Below, piece after piece: positions 56,208 through 64,000 of a stretch of DNA of 64,000 nucleotides (its first letter is position 1; the number at the start of each line of letters is the position of its first letter). The stretch is from positions 54,518,203 through 54,582,202 of the forward strand of contig CM060187.1 of assembly GCA_030549335.1 (NCBI GenBank). The letters are read 5' to 3'. Source of the stretch: Pontederia crassipes (taxonomy: Eukaryota > Streptophyta > Magnoliopsida > Commelinales > Pontederiaceae). Under the pieces are notes generated by a model. The model was given only the letters and a program-made list of their open reading frames with translations. It was not told where the DNA came from and searched no databases. A program made the translations under genes and the position numbers.

Positions 56208-57153
56208 GCCGTGTGATCTGATATCTCGTTTGGTTTTTCCTCGTTGATGAAGTGGCCAACTCCTTCTATCACGACCACCTCCTGAAGGAAGGGAACGTCT
56301 CTCTTGAAGCCGCCCTTGTGCAGGTAGTCTTGGACGCCAGGCATGTGGTAGGACAGGTCAAGATCCCCCACCACAAACTTCACCGGAACTTTCACCTTGG
56401 TGCCGGTCCACGGAGCTGTCAGTTCCCAATTCCTGTGCGCAGTCCAAGAGAATGACTAATCAGTTGCAGAGTAAACATAATTACCACGACGGTGCGGTAT
56501 TGGAATATCTTTGCAAGTTCTGTATCATCCATTTTTGGAATTGAACTAACAGAAGCCAGAAAAAATCCATTCATTCTTCAGGATAGCAATTCAGCATTTT
56601 ACTTTAAAAAAATTTCTAGTGACCCTACACAACAATTACTATCATCAGACTGCTAAAGATGCTTGGATATAGCCATCAGTCCGGACATAAATGGATTTAT
56701 TCTTTCTTTGAAATTTTCATTACATGGTGATACATTGCATGTCAGCTGTGATAAATAAAACTACAAGCATACGGGTAAGAGGTAACACTGAGATAGTTTT
56801 ATTTATGTGAGAATTTATTTATCAACATAAATACTGAGAATTTATGTTGCCAATATGTGAAGAACTTATACTAGCAAGCATGAAACACTTAAGCAGGATT
56901 CACGAAACATACAAATTCACGCATCGATAATAGCTCAGTCCTCCGGAAAGCCAGACTTCTCAAATTTGGCAGCGAGATAGTTGATATCTTCTTCTGACAG
57001 CCATGGTGGCAACGTAGTTAGAGTTTCAGGGGACAGTCCAAGTCCTTTTTCCTTGGGTAGGAAAAGTGCTGATGGCTCTCGGTATGTCAAGAATTTCCTT
57101 ATTATCATTGATGTGCCAACTTGAGCAAATTCAGCTTCAATTTTTCCAGGTTC
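56208..57153 (-). pseudogene. soluble epoxide hydrolase, copy 2 (exons 3 and 4, interrupted)
   Basis: Exon 3 (57153-56913, after an AG acceptor) reads EPGKIEAEFAQVGTSMIIRK, then LPPWLSEEDINYLAAKFEKS. One base is missing from a T run after SGF, which shifts the frame near its end. Exon 4 starts at 56432 and reads WELTAPWTGTKVKVPVKFVV, LHKGGFKRDVPFLQEVVVIE and GVGHFINEEKPNEISDH. It is then cut by the foldback element; the exon resumes at about 55171 with tatgacttcatt (YDFI) on the far side. Exons 1 and 2, which carry the oxyanion hole and the nucleophile, are not found upstream, so the copy is dead. It is less decayed than copy 1 in these two exons. Confidence 0.88.
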
Positions 57154-58117
57154 CTAACATAATGGGATGCAAACTTCATACCATAAACAAGAAAGCAAAA
57201 AAGGTGGAATAGATTTGACATGGAAATCTAAGTGTAAATTTTTTAGTTAAGCTGGACCATTCAAGATATATAGTTTAGGCAACAATATAAACTACTGTGT
57301 CCTCGTAAAGAAATTCAGATCAGAAACAACAAACATGGCTAGCTTAATTCATTTCTTAAAAAAATAACCAAAAGACGACCAATATCCTTCGAGTTCAACG
57401 ATATTTTTTTAGGACATTGAATTTTAAAGGAGTGCAATTGTGATTTGTGACACGTAATTGAATATCGTCTAAATAAAACATAAACGATGTCTGGTATATT
57501 ATAAAAGTGACTATGCCTTTTGACTTCTACCTTTTGAAAAAAAAATGAACAGAACGATATGTATGGATAATGACATTGTTTTTTATCGGCAAGAAAGTTA
57601 TAGTATGACTTGTAGAACTCATCTCAGACAAATCCAAATGATAAGCGAATAGATGTATATATTTAAATCATTAAACTGTAAAGGAAGGGAAAGAACACCC
57701 ATGCAATTATCACAGGGGAGTTGTTTTTATATGTTCATAAGCATCCATTCACTTAAAATGTCACAAATATTAAACTTATTTAACAGCTTTTGCCCGCAAA
57801 AGAGTATTGATTTCTTGTTTAAATATTATGTATTTATTAGCCCATGACATCTAAGAATGAATCAGATACATTTATAATGTTTAACGTATAAATTATTGTA
57901 CACGCTCTAAACATGTACATATAATTATGTTTTGGATATAAAAAGAAAAAAAAGGTATTCTTTACCAGGGACATAGAGCTCTCTCTCCTTCCGGCATTAT
58001 TCTTACTTTTGTAAATTTTTAGAATATTGATTTTCACAATTAAAGGTTATATAGATCTTCCCCACTCATTTAGTAGCATTACTATGCCAATTAAGTTTAT
58101 TGCACTACTAAAAAATT

Positions 58118-58119
<2 letters not shown>
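57154..58119. other. remnant intron and spacer upstream of epoxide hydrolase exon 3
   Basis: AT-rich. In copy 1, exon 2 lies about 0.8 kb upstream of exon 3; here no exon 2 appears over the same distance. Nothing else is recognised. Confidence 0.5.

Positions 58120-58166
<47 letters not shown>
58120..58166. repeat. 47-base poly-C tract at the LINE 5' edge
   Basis: 47 consecutive C, immediately before LINE 5' UTR-like sequence that is itself C-rich (cccccgccccacccccac). The tract gives long artificial Pro or Gly runs in translations. Its true length is uncertain. Confidence 0.92.
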
Positions 58167-58168
<2 letters not shown>

Positions 58169-60590
58169 AACCTGACAAAGATTCCATCCTCCCATACGTC
58201 CCCCGCCCCACCCCCACCCCACACCCCCAGCGACGGCCCCGCACCATCGGACGACGCTGACCCTCTGAGAAGAAACTCGAAGAGACTCTGCGCCAAGGAT
58301 CAATCTGCCAACCCCTGGGCAGGAAAGATGGCTTTTGCCGAAGTCCTCCCCTCCCCCGAGGTACTTCTAGCAAGAGCAGCTGCCAACCCAACAGCACCAC
58401 CACTTCTGAAGTTCTCCCCTCCCCCGAGGTCCCTTCCGAGGTAGAGGGTGATCTCAGACTGGATGATGTTGTTGACGCCTCAAATCGCAAATGCTTGAAG
58501 ATGACAGTGGAAGACTTCGAAGTTGAGCACTTCGCTAGGGAGTGGAGGTCTGCGCTCATTGTCAAACTCCTTGGCCGCTCTGTAAGTCCAGCATCGCTTA
58601 AGGTTCGTCTCTCGCAGCTCTGGTGCCGGAAAGGTGGCATAACACTGATTGATCTGCCCAATGGATTTTATATTGTCAAGTTTGAAGCCAGTGAAGATCG
58701 TGACTGGGCGCTCTCGGGAGGTCCCTGGGTAATACTTGGCCATTACCTGTCTGTGCGTACATGGGTCCCCAACTTTCGGCCATGGACGGAGGGTATCTCC
58801 AAAGTTGCAGTCTGGGCACGTATACTGGACCTTCCGATCGAACTCCACAATAGATCAGTGCTCCGGAGGATCGGTCACGGCCTAGGGAAGCTCATAAAGA
58901 TTGACTCATCTGCAGGAACGCGTGCTAACTTCGCCCGCATTTGCATCGAACTGAATCTGGATGAGGCTTAGAGATCCGAGACTCTCGTTACAAGGTGGAG
59001 TATGAGGGGCTTGGGTTCGTCTGCTTCCACTGTGGGAAGATCGATCACCGGAAGGAGACATGCCCTGGCCTCAAACCTGAGCAAAAGGAAAACGAACTAC
59101 TCGGCGCCGGATCGTCCGTCGACGCACAGTTGGCCTCTCGGCGAGGTCCGACCGAAGACGATCCGTACGGGCCTTGGCTCTTGGTCCAACGCAGGAAACG
59201 GCCCGCACGTCCTCCTAGAATCGACAACCAATCAATTGTTCAGGTTTCCAACACGACATCAGATCGTCGCAGCCAAGGTCAGAAGATCCCCCAAGGCACT
59301 TCAAAAGGCTCCAGCATCAAACTGACAATTGGAGTGCCAAAAGATACTATAGAAAATCCTCAGGACACAGTCCAGGCAACACCTGATGGAGGTCATCCCT
59401 CAGATGGAAATAACCAATTTTTCAAGGACCTACATGAGAACGGGGCTCGAGGAAAACATATTTTCCCAGCCCGGGACATAGAAATGGAAAACACGGTCGC
59501 CGAGGCAAGATCTCACTCATCTCTCGTACCAGTACAATCCACAGCTGGCCACTCCAACCCCAAACTTGGTCGACATGCGCCATCCACCAAAAATATACTT
59601 AGCAACAGCGGTACATGTGTTAGCCACTTGGTCACACATCCCCACATGACCTGTCATTTGAGCGGCAAGCCGCCGTCCAACACGAAAGGGCCTGCGACCA
59701 CGTATCAGCAATGGATGAAGACACAGATGGCATGTTCGTACATGAACCTGCACCAATGGACGTCTCCTCCGGTCATGGAGAACTTCTCTCCACGCCGACG
59801 TCGAAACCCTGCTAACCATGCTTGCTCATGGGGTATTCTCTCACCTCCTTTTCTCTATCATTATGTTGCCAAAAATATTCTGCTGGAATTGTAGAGGCGC
59901 TGGGAAGCCTTCCTTTCTTCCCACACTCAAGGAATACTTACGGAAGGAACATCCAGATATTGTTATTATTCTGGAACCTCGGATTAGTGGAGTTAAAGCG
60001 GATGCAGTCTGTCGCCAGCTCCGCGCATTCCATAATGAAAGGATTGAAGCACGTGGTTTCTCTGGTGGAATTTGGCTCTTCTAGAAGCAGAACACCACCA
60101 ACATCTCCCTCTTGGAGAGACACGACCAAGCCATGCACTGTTGCATCAACTCCCAAAACCAATCTTGGCTACTCACTGCGATATATGGCAGCCCACAAGA
60201 GGATCGTCGCAATCTCCTATGGGAATTCCTCACTAGCCTTGCGCCACACTCCAATAAAAGCCCTTGGCTTCTAATTGGAGACTTCAACCAAGTCATGAAT
60301 GAAGCAGAAAAAATTGGAGGTGCTCCATTCCGACGAAGACCTGCAGCTGCTTTTCTCGAAGCTGTCAACTTTTGTAGACTCCTGGACCTCGGGGCAACAT
60401 GACAATGCTCAGTTTTCAGCTTTGCTAGAAGCATTATCGACGAAGGCAACTCCATTGCGCCTGTAAACAAAACGTTCATCACCCTCATACCTAAGAAAGA
60501 GCTGCCACAAACACTGCATGATTTTAGACCTATAAGCTTATGTAACATTTCCTACAAACTATATTAAAAGGAAAGTAATAAGCAAGGAGG
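58167..60590 (+). mobile_element. plant LINE (L1-type), internally deleted and 3'-incomplete
   Basis: GC-rich 5' leader 58167-58500. ORF1: DUF4283-type domain at 58501-58968 (VKLLGRSVSPASLKVRLSQL, GFYIVKFEASEDRDWALSGG, PWVILGHYLSVRTWVP), a frame change near 58969, then the zinc knuckle CFHCGKIDHRKETC at about 59022-59063. ORF2 starts at 59863: an APE-type endonuclease with IFCWNCRGAG, SGGIWLF followed by a stop at 60082, then TAIYGSP and the metal-site motif LIGDFNQV near 60280. After LLDLGAT (60402) the sequence jumps to the first part of reverse transcriptase ([25 protein letters not shown]), so several hundred codons are missing. It ends near 60590 with most of the RT, the RNase H region and any poly-A or GTT tail absent. 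No target duplication found. Confidence 0.88.
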
Positions 60591-61238
60591 ATAATGTGTC
60601 CTTGATTTTTTTTATAAATATTTTTGAAAGCACAAATTGTAATACTAATTGATATGTGTATAGTAATTAGGCGTGGTTACTATGCATGTAACTAACCAAA
60701 ATATAATAATAATAGTAATAATATATATGTTATATAAATTTTGGATTAATAGATAATAATTATCCATGATAATTAGACATAATTATCTAATTACAAAAAA
60801 ATATCTTATTGCAATTTTACTATTAAATAAATGTCAATATTTATTCTAAATTAACAAACAAAAATATATCATCTTATTCAATAAATTAGAAATCCTATTA
60901 TCCATATGATGACATTTAAACAAATTGGAAATCACCTTATATCATATGATGTATAATTTGGCATATGGAGATGTTACCATATTATGAAGTTAGTTAACTC
61001 CACAATAATTTGAATGCAATATTTTAATTTAAATTCAACATGCTTCTAGGTAATTAAAATTAATTAAACACAATATATTTAATTATTTAGTAATTGAAAA
61101 AATTACTTGATGATAGTTCTCTTATTTTAGCAATCATTTTTATCTCATCATTCTGAAGATATTATGTTATTATATAAATACCTATGATGAACTAACTTGA
61201 CTCACAATTTTTCTCTACGTTAGATTTTTCCTTTGGTA
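60591..61238. other. AT-rich spacer
   Basis: No gene or repeat is recognised between the LINE and the hAT-like element. Direct repeats of aatta and ataat words are only composition. Confidence 0.5.
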
Positions 61239-62245
61239 TAAAAATGGCACCCGACCTTGTTTGGGGCGGGGGACACTCCTCCCCCCGATTCCGCTGATCG
61301 GACCCGTCCTCATCCCCGCCCCGAATCCCCGTGGGACCCCGAATCCCGCGGGGATCCTGATCCCCAAGGTGTGCAACTCTCTAGGCGGATGTCATGATCA
61401 GCGGCCGTTAGAGCCACCCTTCACTTCGGTGAATCGTAGCAGATGATGAGCAGGAGACGGACCTCAACTGGAGAAACAACCTGCCCTTCAGTGCGCTGAC
61501 AGGGAGGACGAAGGATGGGAAGCATCTCTTTAGGACAGAAGGCCCGGACATCAGGCCATCGATGGAGCAGCACCCAGATGATGATGGTCGATGGCAATGT
61601 TGAGGGGTCGGTCTCGAAGGCTTCTAGATTTCAGGCCGCAAGAGAAGAGGTGACAACAACGGCGCACTCAGTGGCAGCAACACGGAGGATTTCATGATGC
61701 CAGCAAGATGACCAACTCCTTGCCATCGACGCCAATAGATGACCAACTCCTCGCCATTGAGGCCATCATTGGATCAACAGCAAGACGCGACCATAGATTA
61801 CCAATCCCGCTCCTCGTTGACAACGACGACAAAGGGGTCTGCAAGGGCGGGAGAGGGACGAAGACTGCCAGTGGAGAGGACAGCGAGGAGGATGGCGCCA
61901 GTAGAGGCAGAGTAGAGGGAGCGGTACAGCCGGTCGTGGGCGAGTAAAGGTGTTGGACGTCGTGGAAGGAGAACATTTGGAGGAGGAGCAGACATTGGAG
62001 ATGAGAAGGGGAAGGAAAAGGTGTCGAAAGGAGAAAGTGATTAGGGATTTAGGGTTTCTTACTTTCTTATATATCTATGCGGAGATTCGAGGACCCGACG
62101 GGGCGAGGGAAACTCACCCTGCCCCGATCTACAAAAAGGGGGCGAGGGCCAATTTGTTCCCTGTCCCCGCCCCCGTTGGGGGAAAAATCCCCGAATGTGG
62201 AATCTCCGCAGGGGCTCGCAGGGGTGAGGGGTATTGTCATCCCTA
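61239..62245. mobile_element. hAT-like non-autonomous element with perfect 8-bp duplication
   Basis: The flanks are ctttggta at 61231-61238 and again at 62246-62253: a perfect 8-bp duplication, the hAT size. The left end is taaaaatggcacccg and the right end on the other strand is tagggatgacaataccc, a short imperfect inverted repeat. Subterminal zones are rich in ccccg, gggga and gcggggatcc words in both orientations, typical of a common plant hAT group. The 1,007-bp interior is GC-rich and has no transposase. The block at about 61690-61780 contains a short direct repeat (gatgaccaactcct twice). Confidence 0.85.
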
Positions 62246-62292
62246 CTTTGGTATCACCCACCATCTCTCCCTCTCACATACACAAACTCTCT

Positions 62293-62294
<2 letters not shown>

Positions 62295-62339
<45 letters not shown>
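62295..62339. repeat. (TA)n microsatellite
   Basis: About 45 bp of uninterrupted TA, preceded by ctctctcc. Confidence 0.95.
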
Positions 62340-62342
<3 letters not shown>

Positions 62343-64000
62343 GCAAATTAATAATATCATCGTTATGAAACATAAGTAACTTCCTAAGTTATCAATAACC
62401 ACACATAAGTTAGGTAGTTATTGGAGTAGTGGACAATAAAAGTAATATATAACCACACATATATAATGGCTGAATCCGTAGAGCACGAAGCCAAGCTCCT
62501 CGACTAAAAAAACGATTCAAAACAGTGTCCTACTTCCATCCAAAGCCTCTGATCAATTTTGTTGTATGAAAATATCATAGTGGTAAAATTTGCTCATTTC
62601 CATATGACAGATTCGTTGCTTTTAAGTGTCTTTTATTTCAAATAGCGCAATTAATTACTCACTCTTCTTAATTACAAATTTATCTATATTTGGATTATTT
62701 TTGTTTGATAATGTTCTTTTTGACTTTTTTTAGGTTCGTGCATTATTTAGAAATTGACTTTATTTATTAGGTGATATCAATTACAATGTCGTTCGGTTGT
62801 GATAAATTATATTATGTGAAAATTCAACAATTGACAACTTAAAGTTTTTTTTGTCCCCAATGATTTATTATTTTTAGTCTAGATAATTTATTTCTTTGGA
62901 TTTAAATTTGCAAAATTCATATTTGTTTATATATATTCTATAGTAATTTTACCCAACAAAATTTATATATTCTGAAATTTTATTTTCTTACTCTTAGATC
63001 TTTTTGCTAATTATTCTTCTCTACTGTATTTTTCTTAAGAATTATATTATCATGGTTCTTTAACTTTAGAAGTAACATTTTTTAGAAGTAACATTTTTTT
63101 CTTACTGTATTTTAGAAGTAACATTTTTTATTCTTTAACTTTATCAAACTTAACTACAAAGGTGTAATAGCATATACAACAATTTTATATAAAGCTAAAT
63201 TTGCCAATGTTGGAAATAACTCAGATTATCAGCTCATAATAAGAAATTAGTTGTATATATTATTAGTAGTTATTTGGTAACTACAAATAACCACCACAGA
63301 GTGGTTACCTTTTAGGAAGAATGTATGGATAATTAGACAAAATATTTTCTTAATATAGTATCACCGCCTCTATTTTTTCGTCAAGGATCTGTCTTTGGAT
63401 TGCAATTTAAAATATAAAAAAATCAATCATAGACAAAATAATATTATACTACATAATTATTCCAGATTCAAATAAATATGTAGAAAAGATAATTTTATTT
63501 CCCGAGAAGTTCTTAGATTTTTAAAGTTACCTAAATACTATCTTTTGTGTTAACAAGATATATTTTTTTATTTAAAATTTTTAAGTCATGGTAAAAAGAA
63601 TTCGATGACAAAATAATAAATTCAAAATTTTAAAGTTGTTCATAGTCATGTTAACATTATAATAATTATTCTAGAATAAAAAGACGTATATAATGAAATT
63701 GAAATTACATACAAAAATTAGATTTTATAGAGTGCTAAAGCTCTTACATGAAAAGTTATCAAATTATATTGTAATAATTCATAAACTTATGATCTATATC
63801 TTATATGGTTAATGTATTATTATATTTAAAAAGTTATGATAGAATAATTATTTGAAGCTTTATAAAATTAAAAGTATAATTTTCTAATGAAGCATGACAT
63901 GCTTTCCATTCTTAAAAAAATGTCTAATATTAACTAGATCAATAAAAATGGTGAAAACATTATCCAAAAAAATTATGTCAATTGAAATTACTTAATTAAT
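62340..64000. other. AT-rich intergenic sequence to the window end
   Basis: No gene seen. A short direct repeat, agaagtaacattttt, occurs three times at about 63069-63128. Otherwise there is only AT-rich sequence. Confidence 0.55.

Noticed and set aside
58047-58661. 204-codon minus-strand frame with a long Gly run
   Set aside because: The Gly run is only the 47-base C tract read backwards, and the rest is antisense to the LINE ORF1.
61261-62351. Several short frames within 61.2-62.4 kb as genes
   Set aside because: They lie inside the hAT-like element, overlap on both strands, and end in an (IY)n run from a TA microsatellite.

Overview
This is a window of nuclear DNA from a flowering plant. 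The evidence is GT-AG introns, GC-rich first exons in an AT-rich background, plant-type gene families (DUF538, plant BCKDH-E2, plant eL18), Ty1/copia elements primed from initiator tRNA-Met, and a plant SINE with a GTT-repeat tail. The sharp GC rise in first exons hints at a monocot, but I cannot name the species.

Five host genes look usable or nearly so. (1) A DUF538/SVB-like secreted protein lies on the minus strand at 3377-3910. (2) A Fanconi anaemia group I (FANCI) homologue lies on the plus strand at 5803-19437, with 13 coding exons; I could trace every splice junction. Two frame changes occur in low-complexity tracts. (3) A dynein light chain LC8 gene lies at 20831-24088 with 3 exons. 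(4) An MCTS1/Tma20-type PUA-domain translation factor lies at 28574-34959; its 8 exons give 181 aa. (5) The E2 subunit of branched-chain 2-oxoacid dehydrogenase lies at 37406-42616 with 8 exons, followed by ribosomal protein eL18 at 44115-46471 (5 exons, 187 aa). These genes are unrelated housekeeping or repair functions and do not form a pathway.

From 47 to 58 kb lie two minus-strand copies of a plant soluble epoxide hydrolase gene, both broken. The second is a layered wreck: an old copia element (51968-55110) sits in its former 3' UTR and a 1-kb foldback element (55172-56207) sits inside its last exon. A LINE (58167-60590) lies upstream of its exon 3.

Mobile DNA accounts for most of the rest. 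A copia element with near-identical LTRs sits in FANCI intron 10 (10502-15392), inside an 8.25-kb intron that also holds two SINEs and a hAT-like MITE. SINE copies are scattered through the introns of FANCI, MCTS1 and BCKDH-E2. A 5'-truncated LINE fragment in the dynein intron (21849-22064) ends in the same 3' tail as the SINEs. Two insertions of only 45 and 49 bp consist of that tail alone, each flanked by a target-site duplication. Three foldback elements with GC-rich cores, a 1-kb hAT-like element with a perfect 8-bp duplication, and a PIF/Harbinger-like MITE complete the set. The most interesting thread is the shared SINE-LINE tail and its very short insertions; the second is the apparently decaying or misassembled FANCI gene. 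I saw no CRISPR array, no rRNA and no convincing tRNA gene.
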